This document shows positions 16,505 to 24,450 of a DNA stretch of 27,688 bases, piece by piece. The position numbers were made by a program, and so were the translations under genes. Numbering within the stretch: position 1 is the first letter of the stretch; the number at the start of each line of letters is the position of its first letter. The notes below the pieces were generated by a model. The model saw only the letters and a program-made list of their open reading frames with translations, was not told where the DNA came from and did no database searches. Source of the DNA: Candidatus Sphingobacterium stercoripullorum (GTDB lineage Bacteria > Bacteroidota > Bacteroidia > Sphingobacteriales > Sphingobacteriaceae); contig DXEZ01000113.1 of assembly GCA_019114715.1 (NCBI GenBank), positions 1-27,688 of the forward strand. Direction: 5' to 3'.

Positions 16505-17467
16505 TTATTTGAATAGGGAGTCTACGAAATCCTTTTTATTGAATAATTGTAGATCTTCAATTTTTTCTCCGACTCCTATATATTTTACTGGAATTTTAAA
16601 CTGATCGGATATACCAATCACAACTCCACCTTTTGCTGTTCCGTCTAACTTGGTTAAAGCCAGAGCATTAACATCTGTGGCCTGGGTAAAATGCTTACAC
16701 TGCTCAATAGCATTCTGCCCAGTTGAAGCATCTAGCACCAATAAAATCTCATGAGGTGCATTGGGAATAACTTTCTGCATGACTTTCTTAATTTTTGTCA
16801 GCTCATTCATTAACCCCACTTTATTGTGCAATCTTCCTGCCGTATCAATGATAGCGACATCGTCTTGATTGGACACCGCTGATTTAACCGTATCATATGC
16901 AACCGAAGCTGGATCAGAACCCATTGGCTGTGCAACCACACGGACGCCAACTCGATCACCCCAGAGCTTCAACTGATCTACCGCAGCAGCCCTAAAGGTA
17001 TCTGCCGCGCCTAGAACGACCTTATTTCCAGCTTCCTTAAGCTGGTGTGCGAGCTTACCAATGGTTGTCGTTTTTCCCACTCCATTCACCCCAACCACTA
17101 AAATAACATAGGGCTTATGCTCTCCATATTCAAAACTCTCAAAATCATTGGAATTATTCTCTGCTAGTAGCCCTTGAATCTCTTCTCTTAAAAGATTGTT
17201 TAATTCATCCGTATTGACGTAACGGTCTTCTGCTACTCTGGATTCTATCCTTTCAATAATCTTAAGCGTCGTATCCACACCGACATCGGATGTCACTAAA
17301 ATTTCTTCTAGTTCATCAAGAACATCATCATCAACAGTTGATTTACCAACTATTGCACGGGTGATTTTTGAAAGAAAACCTTCTTTTGTTTTCTCGAGCC
17401 CTTTATCTAATGCTTCTTGTGCTTCAGGTGTGCTACTTTTCTTTTTGAAAAAATCGAATAATGCCAT
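16505..17467 (-). CDS. ftsY: Signal recognition particle receptor FtsY
   Basis: The GTPase receptor for SRP at the inner membrane, guiding ribosome-nascent chain complexes to the translocon. The 320-aa protein has a short N-terminal region (MALFDFFKKK, an amphipathic membrane-binding stretch in place of the long acidic A domain of E. coli), an N domain (about 25-110) and a G domain: GVNGVGKTT (126-134), DTAGR (208-212), TKLDGTAKGG (272-281). It follows a terminator after the DUF4295 gene and has a -7-like element, so it probably begins a new unit that continues into rimO. Confidence 0.97.
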   Translation of the reverse strand: MALFDFFKKKSSTPEAQEALDKGLEKTKEGFLSKITRAIVGKSTVDDDVLDELEEILVTSDVGVDTTLKIIERIESRVAEDRYVNTDELNNLLREEIQGLLAENNSNDFESFEYGEHKPYVILVVGVNGVGKTTTIGKLAHQLKEAGNKVVLGAADTFRAAAVDQLKLWGDRVGVRVVAQPMGSDPASVAYDTVKSAVSNQDDVAIIDTAGRLHNKVGLMNELTKIKKVMQKVIPNAPHEILLVLDASTGQNAIEQCKHFTQATDVNALALTKLDGTAKGGVVIGISDQFKIPVKYIGVGEKIEDLQLFNKKDFVDSLFK

Positions 17468-17523
17468 CGATAATTATTATATGGAGTGAAGTAAATAGGT
17501 GTTTTATTTGATATTAACTGGGT

Positions 17524-17531
17524 CAAATATA
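17524..17531 (-). promoter_or_regulatory. Candidate -7 element for ftsY
   Basis: The minus strand reads TATATTTG, a full match to TAnnTTTG, 57 bases before the ftsY ATG and just after the preceding terminator. The nearest TTTG-like -33 site is about 15 bases upstream, shorter than usual. Confidence 0.4.
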
Positions 17532-17553
17532 CATAAAACGCACCAACAAAGAA

Positions 17554-17579
17554 AGCCTTTTTGGGCATCCAAAAAGGCT
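17554..17579 (-). terminator. Terminator after the bL28-bL33-DUF4295 cluster
   Basis: A perfect 11-bp stem, AGCCTTTTTGG with CCAAAAAGGCT (17554-17564 with 17569-17579), has a 4-base loop and a T-rich tail on the minus strand. It separates the ribosomal genes from ftsY, so the two groups are distinct transcription units or attenuated relative to one another. Confidence 0.75.
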
Positions 17580-17601
17580 ACAGTATTTTTATTAAGCAAA
17601 C

Positions 17602-17763
17602 TTATTTATTTGCTTTAGCCACGACCTCTTTAACTAAGTCGTTATGTACTAATACTTCTTTAAAGACGTATGCTCCAGATTTCTCTGAACGCTCGCTTAT
17701 AATCACCTTTGTAGTTTCTTTACCACTTCCTTTTTGAAGGGTTGCTACAGACTTTTTTGCCAT
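17602..17763 (-). CDS. DUF4295 small basic protein
   Basis: A 53-aa protein beginning MAKKSVATLQKGSGKETTKV and ending NDLVKEVVAKANK. I recognise it as the DUF4295 family, restricted to Bacteroidota and placed immediately after the bL28 and bL33 genes. The N-terminus (MAKK) resembles those of small ribosomal proteins, and the operon position implies a ribosomal role. A new large-subunit protein, bL38, was reported in the Flavobacterium johnsoniae ribosome; from memory this may be the same family, but I cannot confirm it. The start lies 50 bases after bL33 and the gene ends before a terminator. Confidence 0.9.
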   Translation of the reverse strand: MAKKSVATLQKGSGKETTKVIISERSEKSGAYVFKEVLVHNDLVKEVVAKANK

Positions 17764-17813
17764 AACTTTTGGTATTTTATATAGGTATTGAGTTTTCTCA
17801 ACACACTATGCTA

Positions 17814-17996
17814 TTATTTAATTTCTTTATGTAAAGTAACTTTCTTAAGAACAGGATTAAACTTTTTCAACTCTAATCTCTCAGTTGTGTTCTTTTTGTT
17901 TTTAGTAGTGATGTATCTAGACATCCCTGGCAGACCACTTTCCTTGTGCTCTGTGCATTCTAAAATTACTTGTACTCTATTCCCTTTCTTTGCCAT
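17814..17996 (-). CDS. rpmG: 50S ribosomal protein bL33
   Basis: A 60-aa large-subunit protein near the E site: MAKKGNRVQVILECTEHK, then the conserved SRYITTKNKKNT and LELKKFNPVLKKVTLHKEIK blocks. Only one cysteine remains (Cys14), so this is the zinc-free C-minus form rather than the four-cysteine zinc-ribbon form. It lies 50 bases after the bL28 gene and 50 before the DUF4295 gene. Confidence 0.97.
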   Translation of the reverse strand: MAKKGNRVQVILECTEHKESGLPGMSRYITTKNKKNTTERLELKKFNPVLKKVTLHKEIK

Positions 17997-18046
17997 GATT
18001 CTCCTATTTAAAACGTTGACTTAATTGCACGCTCTGTAGCAATGAT

Positions 18047-18280
18047 TTATATATATCCTTTTTTAAGGAACTGATCAATACAAGCTGAAATACCTTTTTT
18101 ATTGATAGTTTTAATTGCTTTTGTTGAAACCTTTAAGGTTACCCAACGATCCTCTTCAGGGATATAAAAGCGCTTTTTGTGCAAATTAGGGTAAAATTTA
18201 CGCTTAGTCTTCACGTTTGAGTGAGAGACTTTATTCCCCACCATTGCCGACTTGCCAGTTAGATCACAAATTCTTGACAT
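18047..18280 (-). CDS. rpmB: 50S ribosomal protein bL28
   Basis: A 77-aa large-subunit ribosomal protein. The N-terminal MSRICDLTGKSAMVGNKVSHS and following KTKRKFYPNL blocks are diagnostic, with VTLKVSTKAIKTINKKG in the C-terminal half. Only one cysteine is present in the N-terminal element (ICDLTGK), so the zinc-binding CxxC form is absent. It is the first gene of the bL28-bL33-DUF4295 set and is divergent from recO. Confidence 0.97.
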   Translation of the reverse strand: MSRICDLTGKSAMVGNKVSHSNVKTKRKFYPNLHKKRFYIPEEDRWVTLKVSTKAIKTINKKGISACIDQFLKKGYI

Positions 18281-18586
18281 GATATTTGATTTTTATTGTT
18301 GTTCAAAACATTCTCTTATACAAGAGTTTGCAAATTTCATCAATTTTTTATTAAAAACAAAAATATTACCTACAATTATTTTCAACTATTACATTTCACC
18401 TGATAATCCTCCTTACCAGAATAAAAAAAACGGAGGAAAACTGACCTTTTAAAGCACCAAAGGATTGATTAATGAAATATTGCCCAAATAAGTCTCGCAA
18501 GATACGAAATATTTTTTTACTCTTAAATCTTAATAATAAAGGATTAATTTTGCAACATATATCTAGATACTTGCAAATACATCAAA
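18281..18586. other. Divergent intergenic region, rpmB / recO
   Basis: This 306-base A/T-rich spacer has no ORF, RNA gene or strong hairpin that I can support. It holds the recO promoter element at 18545-18552. For rpmB I see no full TAnnTTTG match; a weak pair (TTTG about 50 bases upstream, then ATGTTTTG) is not convincing. Confidence 0.5.
18545..18552 (+). promoter_or_regulatory. Promoter -7 element for recO
   Basis: TAATTTTG is a full match to TAnnTTTG, 34 bases before the recO ATG, implying a leader of about 25-30 bases. The -33 region is a T tract without a clear TTTG. Confidence 0.45.
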
Positions 18587-19309
18587 ATGGTCCATCACAC
18601 AAAAGGAGTTGTATTGAAAACTACGAACTACTCAGATAGTAGTTTAATAGCCCATATCTTCACGGAACGGTTTGGTATGCAATCGTATCTCGTCCCAGGG
18701 GCAAAGCGCCCCAAATCTAAGCTTGGCGTTCAACTATTCCAACCTTTACACCTCCTAGATATGCAGGTTTACCATAAGGAAAGCAACCAGCTGCAACGCA
18801 TCAAGGAGGCCCGTTTGGATAGTCCCTTTCAAAACATCCCGTTTGATATCGTGAAGTCCTGCCTATGCATGTTTATTGCAGAAATACTCAACAAGTCTCT
18901 TCGTCACCAGGCAACCGACCCACCATTATTTCATTTTGTTTACGATCAGATTATTTTGCTCGATAAATGGGAAGGCCCCTTAGCAAATTTTCACCTGATG
19001 TTTCTAACTAAGCTTTTACCTTACCTCGGCTTTGCTCCTGAAGCCGTTAACACTAGGGCTAATTTTTTTGATATGATGGAAGGTTTATTTGTAAGTCATC
19101 AGCCCTTTCATGTCCACTTCATTGCAGCCTCAGAGGCCACCTCCTTTTACCAATTACTCCAGCTCAACGTAGAAGATGGGCTGAACCTAGATATTCATAA
19201 AACAAATAGAAAAAACCTAATACGAAAGGTAATTGAATATTATAAAATCCATATCGATGGATTCGGTGAGTTAAGAAGCCTAGAAATACTAGAAGAAGTC
19301 TTCTCCTAG
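18587..19309 (+). CDS. recO: DNA repair protein RecO
   Basis: A recombination mediator that helps load RecA at gaps with RecR and anneals single strands. The 240-aa protein has an N-terminal OB fold (1-75, TKGVVLKTTNYSDSSLIAHIFTERFG) and a helical C-terminal domain (PYLGFAPE in the usual position). The four-cysteine zinc motif of some homologues is absent; the two cysteines in KSCLCMF lie within a helix. It is monocistronic and converges on the persulfide dioxygenase fusion. Confidence 0.93.
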   Translation: MVHHTKGVVLKTTNYSDSSLIAHIFTERFGMQSYLVPGAKRPKSKLGVQLFQPLHLLDMQVYHKESNQLQRIKEARLDSPFQNIPFDIVKSCLCMFIAEILNKSLRHQATDPPLFHFVYDQIILLDKWEGPLANFHLMFLTKLLPYLGFAPEAVNTRANFFDMMEGLFVSHQPFHVHFIAASEATSFYQLLQLNVEDGLNLDIHKTNRKNLIRKVIEYYKIHIDGFGELRSLEILEEVFS

Positions 19310-19329
19310 CACTAGGAGTATAGAGGTGT

Positions 19330-19406
19330 AATCCTACCCACGAGAAGTGGTGAGTAGGATTTGTGTTTAATTTCAGCAGGTCCTATCAAAAAGCCTGATA
19401 GCACCT
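19330..19406. terminator. Two hairpins between recO and the persulfide dioxygenase gene
   Basis: The first hairpin has arms AATCCTAC/GTAGGATT (19330-19337 with 19354-19361) plus an inner CCAC/GTGG, followed by a T-rich stretch suited to ending recO transcripts. The second (19378-19388 with 19396-19406, one mismatch) lies next to the minus-strand stop and probably serves that gene. Confidence 0.6.
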
Positions 19407-19413
19407 CATAATG

Positions 19414-20823
19414 TTATAAACTGCAAGCTGAGCTGTTTACCTGAAATAAGCCGCTTTTATCAATGGCTTTAAAGCCCCCAGCAACATCAACCAACTTTTC
19501 GTACCCTCTAGCCTTTAGTATAGAAATAAATATCATCGAGCGGTATCCTCCAGCACAATGAACAAAATACTCCTGGTCAATTTGAAGCTTATCAAACTCC
19601 TCATTAACAAAATCTAAAGGCATGTTTTGAGATTCTGACAGGTGGCTGGATTGGTATTCTCCAGTTTTTCTTACGTCAAGAATTTTTGAATCTGTCTGCT
19701 CCGAAATTCGCTTATAAAGCTCTGCAGGGTCAATAGATTCAATGGAGTCTACCTCCCTTCCGGCTTTTTCCCAGCTGGCAATTCCACCATCAAGGTACCC
19801 TAAAGTATTGTCGTACCCTACTCTCGCTAACCGGGTGATAACTTCGATCTCTCGACCTGGATCACAGACGAGCAAAATAGGCTGCTGAATATCCTTAATC
19901 AAGGCACCCACCCATGGCGCGAATCCACCATCTATTCCTATGTTTATAGATTTGGGTATAAAAGCCCTAGCAAAATTTTGTGGCGAACGCGTGTCCAGAA
20001 GAACAGCGCCCGTTTCATTCGCCATGCGCTCAAACACTTCGGGGTTTAGCTTATTTTGCCCCCTTTTGATTACTATATCCACGCTCTCGTAACCTTTGAT
20101 ATTTAGCAGGACATTTTCAGCAAAATAACTTGGTGGCGGCATCAGCCCTTTAGTTACCGCTTTAACAAACTCGTCCTTTGTCATTTTCTGAAGCGCATAA
20201 TTACTTGCTTTTTGATTGCCTAAGGTGTCGAATCGTTTAGAACTAATATTTTTCCCGCAGGCGGACCCTGCACCGTGAGCCGGGTAAATAAGAATAGAGT
20301 CTGCCAATGGCATAATTTTATTGCGCAAAGATTCATATAAATGTCCTGCAAGGGTCTCTTGAGTAATTCCGTTATTCAGCTTCTGAGCTAAATCTGGCCG
20401 CCCGACGTCTCCAATAAAAAGGGTATCGCCCGTAAATAGTGCTACATCCTTACCTTCCTCATCCTTCAACAAATAGCATGTGCTTTCCATAGTATGCCCT
20501 GGAGTATGAAGCACTTGAATTTGTAATTCACCAACTTGAAGGATTTCTCCATCTTGCGCGATATGCGCAGGGAACTCTGGATTTGCCAAAGGTCCAAAAA
20601 CAATGGGCGCTCCAGTTTTTGCCGATAAGTCCAAATGCCCACTGACAAAGTCCGCATGGAAGTGGGTTTCCAAAACATACTTTATTTTAGTTCCTCTTTC
20701 CTCACTTTTCTTTAAGTAATCGTCGACCTCTCTTAAAGGGTCAATAATGACAGCTTCCGAACCGCTTTCAATATAATAGGCTCCTTGGGCTAGACATCCA
20801 GTATAAATCTGTTCTATTTTCAT
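19414..20823 (-). CDS. Persulfide dioxygenase-rhodanese fusion (CstB-like)
   Basis: A 469-aa protein with an N-terminal metallo-beta-lactamase-fold persulfide dioxygenase of the ETHE1/Blh type followed by two rhodanese domains. Metal-site motifs are THFHAD (53-58), TPGH (His110), TGDT (Asp133) and PAHG (His183). The first rhodanese (about 260-355) has CDPGRE at Cys320 and the second (about 365-460) has a good active-site loop, CAGGYRS (Cys423). The order matches S. aureus CstB, which turns thiol persulfides into sulfite and thiosulfate; here Cys189 (GSACGKN) lies where a dioxygenase-domain cysteine is known in CstB (from memory). Its role is probably sulfide detoxification, perhaps on bacillithiol or CoA persulfide. 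It is a single-gene unit with its own promoter. Confidence 0.88.
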   Translation of the reverse strand: MKIEQIYTGCLAQGAYYIESGSEAVIIDPLREVDDYLKKSEERGTKIKYVLETHFHADFVSGHLDLSAKTGAPIVFGPLANPEFPAHIAQDGEILQVGELQIQVLHTPGHTMESTCYLLKDEEGKDVALFTGDTLFIGDVGRPDLAQKLNNGITQETLAGHLYESLRNKIMPLADSILIYPAHGAGSACGKNISSKRFDTLGNQKASNYALQKMTKDEFVKAVTKGLMPPPSYFAENVLLNIKGYESVDIVIKRGQNKLNPEVFERMANETGAVLLDTRSPQNFARAFIPKSINIGIDGGFAPWVGALIKDIQQPILLVCDPGREIEVITRLARVGYDNTLGYLDGGIASWEKAGREVDSIESIDPAELYKRISEQTDSKILDVRKTGEYQSSHLSESQNMPLDFVNEEFDKLQIDQEYFVHCAGGYRSMIFISILKARGYEKLVDVAGGFKAIDKSGLFQVNSSACSL

Positions 20824-20860
20824 GTAAAAAATATCTTGTGCGTTTGTTATGAAATATAAA

Positions 20861-20893
20861 CAAAGATATTAATAACTTTAAGAAAGTCTACAA
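20861..20893 (-). promoter_or_regulatory. Promoter for the persulfide dioxygenase gene
   Basis: The minus strand reads TTG (20893-20891), a 22-base spacer and TATCTTTG (20868-20861). The -7 match is perfect and the spacing is at the long end of the range. The predicted leader is about 30 bases. No inverted-repeat operator for a CstR-like repressor is evident around it. The rest of the 298-base divergent region (to 21121) shows nothing else recognisable. Confidence 0.5.
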
Positions 20894-21121
20894 TGGGCCA
20901 TTACCTATTTGCAGGTGCTTAAATGATCTTCTAAAACTTACCTCTCTCGTCTTTTATCCTCTTAAAACCTTACCTTTACCATTTAAAAGAAAGTAACTCA
21001 TAACGCTAAATTCAAAGGCCTCTCTAAGTCGTTTCATTTGATCAATAGTGACTTCGGGCGCTCACTTAAATGCAGTAAAAAAGTCTTTTTCACCAGATTT
21101 CAAAACCCTTAAAACGTTAAC

Positions 21122-21925
21122 ATGGCAGATGCCGCAAACACACCACTCGTTATTGAAAAGAATTTAGTAAACAGTTTTGTTTCTTTACTAGAAGAATACG
21201 CCGGCAAGCCTATACACTGTGAGGCTCACGATTCGGGTGTTTACACGATTTATGAGTCATCTTGGCCCTTCAAGCTTTGGGTTTACCCTAAAGATGTTCA
21301 AAAAAGACTGGATAGTGGCAACTCTTCAGCCATACACATCGATACCTATCAATTGATCAACGACCAATTGAAAATTGTCAAACGACTGCTAATATACGCA
21401 GGCTTAGCACAAAAAATATTTGCTAGGAAAACAACTTTAAGTAAAGTAAACAAAATAGAAGCCCTAGCCTTTTTAAAAAGGTACCACATTCAAGAACCTT
21501 TTTTGGGGAAGCATAGATGGGGTCTGTATTACAACGACGAGCTGGTTTCATTAGCCGTGTTTTCAAATAAAAGAACCATGAGAGAGAAAGGCGACAACTA
21601 CCAATCGGCCGAATTAATCAGATTTTGTAACAAATCCCCCTATGTCATCGTGGGCGGACTTTCCAAACTTCTAAAATACCACATGAAGTCTAAAAATTTA
21701 CAGGATATTATGACCTATGTGGACAAGGATTGGGGCTCCTCTAAGAAACTTGAAAAAATAGGCTTTGAATTAGTGGATCAGCTTGCGCCCATCTCCTTTT
21801 GGATCCATGAAAGCGAGAGATTTTTAGTGCGCGACCCCGCTACTTTATTAGAGTTAAAAGAGCGGTACCCTAGTGGGTATTTAAAAGAAAACTCTGGAAG
21901 CTTAAAGATGTTGCTTAAATTGTGA
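21122..21925 (+). CDS. Unknown protein with GNAT-like domain
   Basis: A 267-aa cytosolic protein without signal peptide or membrane helix. Residues about 118-228 show a GNAT-like order: a self-directed strand (GLYYNDELVSLAVFS), ELIRFCNK, a glycine-bearing helix start (VIVGGLSKLLKYHM) in the place of acyl-CoA-binding motif A, and a late LEKIGFE block like the terminal xxKxGF of acetyltransferases. The same sequence pattern occurs, as I remember, in the accessory part of phage homing-type nucleases, though no nuclease motif is visible here. The N-terminal 110 residues match no domain I know. It lies 85 bases before the flippase gene on the same strand and may belong to the polysaccharide locus, but this is only positional. 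Confidence 0.7.
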   Translation: MADAANTPLVIEKNLVNSFVSLLEEYAGKPIHCEAHDSGVYTIYESSWPFKLWVYPKDVQKRLDSGNSSAIHIDTYQLINDQLKIVKRLLIYAGLAQKIFARKTTLSKVNKIEALAFLKRYHIQEPFLGKHRWGLYYNDELVSLAVFSNKRTMREKGDNYQSAELIRFCNKSPYVIVGGLSKLLKYHMKSKNLQDIMTYVDKDWGSSKKLEKIGFELVDQLAPISFWIHESERFLVRDPATLLELKERYPSGYLKENSGSLKMLLKL

Positions 21926-21950
21926 AAAAGCACACATATATGTATCTTTA
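21920..21950 (+). promoter_or_regulatory. Candidate promoter for the flippase-pyruvyl transferase pair
   Basis: TTG (21920-21922), a 20-base spacer and TATCTTTA (21943-21950) resemble the -33/-7 pair, with one mismatch at the last -7 base. It lies in the 85-base gap before the flippase ATG, where a GC-rich run (GCGCAAAGCGCGCGC, 21966-21980) also stands out. Confidence 0.3.
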
Positions 21951-22010
21951 ACCTCGTTTTTACTTGCGCAAAGCGCGCGCATTTAACTTATTCTATTTAT
22001 AAGTCGAAAT

Positions 22011-23357
22011 ATGAAAATCCCTATTTTACCAGGATTTCAAGCAAGTTCATTTAAAAAGTACCTGCTCAATACAGGGTGGATAATGGGCGCTAGAGTGGGC
22101 TCTATAGTCATCAAAACCATTGTTTCGGTCTTTGCCCTACCCAATTATTTAGGAGCTTCGGGCAATGGGATTCTTCATTATCCGCTCGTGCTGGTCACTT
22201 TCTTTACTGCTGCGAGCGCTTTGGGACTGGATAGTTTCGTAACTCGAGAGCTGTTAGTTGCTCCAGAAAAAAACGGAAAGATTTTAGGAACGGCTTTTTG
22301 CCTTCGCCTTATTGCAGGCCTTATTTGTCTACCTTTAATCTTTCTATGCTATTTAATTATTTCCAAAATTGCCCCAACACCACCAGCCACACCATTCACT
22401 TATATAGCTATCGTGTCAACACTATGCGTGTCTCAAGCTATCCACATCATTGACTGTTTTTTCCAAGCTAAAATCATGGGAAAGATCAGTCTATACGCAC
22501 AAGTAGGCGCTAACTTGCTGTCTGCGGGGATCAAACTGACACTGATTTACCTTCAAGCCCCCATTTCAATATTTATATGGTCTTTAGCTTTGGATGGCGT
22601 TATTCTAGCAATTTTTTACACAACATTATATCAACGGGTTAGCCCTGGATTAAAACACTGGAGTTTTGATTGGCAACTGGCCAAAAACCTGCTTAAAAAA
22701 TCTTGGCCTTTAGCATTTTCCTCACTGGCTATTCTCATTTACATGAAAATTGATCAATTAATGATCGAAGCCTACCTTGGGGAAAACACATTAGGTATCT
22801 ACACCACGGTTGTTCAATTGAGTGAAGGCTGGTATTTTATTCCTATGGCACTAGTTACGGCCTTGTTTCCAGCGATTATGCATGCTAGAAAAGAAAACCT
22901 CCCCCTGTACGAAAAGAGAATGCAACAGCTGTATCAACTCATGAGCATCATAGGGATAACTCTTGCCTTATTTACTACCATTGCTGCTCCTTACATATAT
23001 CAATATTTATTCAAGCCTGAATATTATACCGCCACTCCCATTCTTCAAATTCATGTATGGGGAAGCGTATTTATGTTTTTATATGTCGCTAGCGGACAAT
23101 ACCTCATTGCCGAAGGATACACCAACTTGGCACTGATCAGATCCGTTTTAGGGATGGTATGTAACATCTCTTTGAACCTTATTTGGATCCCCAAACACGG
23201 CATGGCTGGCGCTGCATACGCAACCATAATTACCTATATGTGCAGCACTCTATTTATTGTTTTTATCTCTAAAACAAGAAATCAAGGCTTAATGCTAGTT
23301 AAAGCATTGTTCTTTATTCCTATATTGCAAAAATATATTTTTATAAGTAAGCGATAA
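22011..23357 (+). CDS. Polysaccharide flippase (Wzx/MATE-like)
   Basis: A 448-aa inner-membrane protein with about 12 or more hydrophobic helices of the oligosaccharide flippase (MOP) superfamily, which moves lipid-linked saccharide units across the membrane. Features include the N-terminal helix following a Lys-rich start, a basic loop between early helices, and KIDQLMIEAYLGENTLGIYTTVVQLSEGWYFIPMAL in the conserved middle segment. Length is normal. Sequence alone does not show which glycan it moves. Its stop codon overlaps the start of the pyruvyl transferase by one base (TAATG), so the two are translationally coupled. Confidence 0.88.
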   Translation: MKIPILPGFQASSFKKYLLNTGWIMGARVGSIVIKTIVSVFALPNYLGASGNGILHYPLVLVTFFTAASALGLDSFVTRELLVAPEKNGKILGTAFCLRLIAGLICLPLIFLCYLIISKIAPTPPATPFTYIAIVSTLCVSQAIHIIDCFFQAKIMGKISLYAQVGANLLSAGIKLTLIYLQAPISIFIWSLALDGVILAIFYTTLYQRVSPGLKHWSFDWQLAKNLLKKSWPLAFSSLAILIYMKIDQLMIEAYLGENTLGIYTTVVQLSEGWYFIPMALVTALFPAIMHARKENLPLYEKRMQQLYQLMSIIGITLALFTTIAAPYIYQYLFKPEYYTATPILQIHVWGSVFMFLYVASGQYLIAEGYTNLALIRSVLGMVCNISLNLIWIPKHGMAGAAYATIITYMCSTLFIVFISKTRNQGLMLVKALFFIPILQKYIFISKR

Positions 23358-24310
23358 TGTCCAAAATAATTTTTGATACAGCTGTTGGCTCTACTAACCT
23401 TGGAGATCATATCATAATGGATTCTGTAACTAGAGAAGCCGAAGAAATCTTCAAGGATGACTTTCTTGTGCAAGTGGCAACACATTGGCATATTCACCCT
23501 TTAGATCTCCCCCTCATTAGAAAAGGGAATCTTGCTCTTGTGGGTGGCACAAATTTATTGAAAAACAATATGCTTTTTAAAAGGCAGTGGAAGGTAGGGT
23601 TAAAAGAAATCTGGGCTTTAAAAAACAAGGTCGTATTATGCGGAGTAGGTTGGTGGCAATACCAGCAAAATAATCCTGATGCATATTCTCAGTTTATATA
23701 TAAAAACCTACTTTCCAACACGTTATATCATGCCGTACGCGACCGATATACACTAGAAAAACTCAACAGATTTGGTATTAAAAACGTAATTAACACGGGA
23801 TGTCCAACTGTTTGGTCTTTAACTCCTGAGCATTGCTTGAATATTAGCACAGAAAAAAGCGAGGTAGCGATAACAACCGTTACCGACTATATGAAGTCAC
23901 CAAGTGAGGATAAGCAGATGCTAGAAACGTTAGCGAAAAGCTATAAAGAAGTGTGGGCTTGGCCCCAAGGGTCCAAGGATATCCAATACTTAAAATCCTT
24001 AAAAGTCCCTGTTAAACTACTCCCTAGCAAACTTTCCTCTTTTGATTCCTTTTTACAAAACAACGACTGCGACTATGTAGGAACGCGACTACATGCAGGC
24101 ATTAGAGCGCTACAGTTTAAAAGACGTGCATTGATTATCGGCATCGATAACCGAGCAAAAGAGATGCATAAGGACATTAACCTACCTGTGTTACCCCGAG
24201 AAGAAATTTCTTCTCTAGGGACAATAATCGAAGGAAATGCCTTTGCAGTAAACCTTAAAGTTGATTTCCAATCGGTGGACTTTTGGAAAAACCAATTCAA
24301 AAGGTCCTAA
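23357..24310 (+). CDS. Polysaccharide pyruvyl transferase family protein
   Basis: A 317-aa protein of the WcaK/PssM-type polysaccharide pyruvyl transferase family, which adds ketal pyruvate from PEP to sugar residues, giving the glycan negative charge. Recognisable blocks are the N-terminal STNLGDHIIMDS (12-23), GGTNLL (63-68), CGVGWW (95-100), and the conserved GTRLHAGIRAL (242-252) with the downstream GIDNRAKEM segment. No membrane helix is present, so it is likely cytosolic or membrane-associated. It is coupled to the flippase gene and converges on the tyrosine kinase gene. Confidence 0.85.
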   Translation: MSKIIFDTAVGSTNLGDHIIMDSVTREAEEIFKDDFLVQVATHWHIHPLDLPLIRKGNLALVGGTNLLKNNMLFKRQWKVGLKEIWALKNKVVLCGVGWWQYQQNNPDAYSQFIYKNLLSNTLYHAVRDRYTLEKLNRFGIKNVINTGCPTVWSLTPEHCLNISTEKSEVAITTVTDYMKSPSEDKQMLETLAKSYKEVWAWPQGSKDIQYLKSLKVPVKLLPSKLSSFDSFLQNNDCDYVGTRLHAGIRALQFKRRALIIGIDNRAKEMHKDINLPVLPREEISSLGTIIEGNAFAVNLKVDFQSVDFWKNQFKRS

Positions 24311-24389
24311 TGTATCTGGGGCTATGAGCAACATATATTTGACATACTATAAGCATTTCGTACAAAAGAAATTCACCTCACAAATGAGA

Positions 24390-24434
24390 ACTAATAAAAT
24401 AGCCAAAACGTTTTGTTTTGGCTATTTTATTAGT
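24390..24434. terminator. Bidirectional terminator between pyruvyl transferase and kinase genes
   Basis: Perfect 20-base arms (24390-24409 and 24415-24434) with a 5-base centre. The central core GCCAAAAC/GTTTTGGC is followed by A/T-rich outer parts that provide T-rich tails in both directions. It sits in the gap between convergent genes. Confidence 0.75.
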
Positions 24435-24437
24435 AGC

Positions 24438-24450
24438 GGTGTCAGACACC
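24438..24450. repeat. 13-base palindrome GGTGTC-A-GACACC
   Basis: A perfect 6-bp inverted repeat with one central base, just after the terminator hairpin and in the gap before the kinase gene (which holds nothing else identifiable). Short GTGTC/GACAC palindromes of this type are known from dispersed REP-like elements, but one copy cannot show that. Confidence 0.4.

Noticed and set aside
17788..18024. A 78-codon plus-strand ORF opposite rpmG
   Set aside because: It is a shadow of the well-supported bL33 gene, and its composition reflects the complement of a Lys-rich protein.
20824..21121. A CstR-type repressor gene or operator next to the persulfide dioxygenase gene
   Set aside because: No small cysteine-pair regulator ORF and no clear inverted repeat overlapping the promoter were found.
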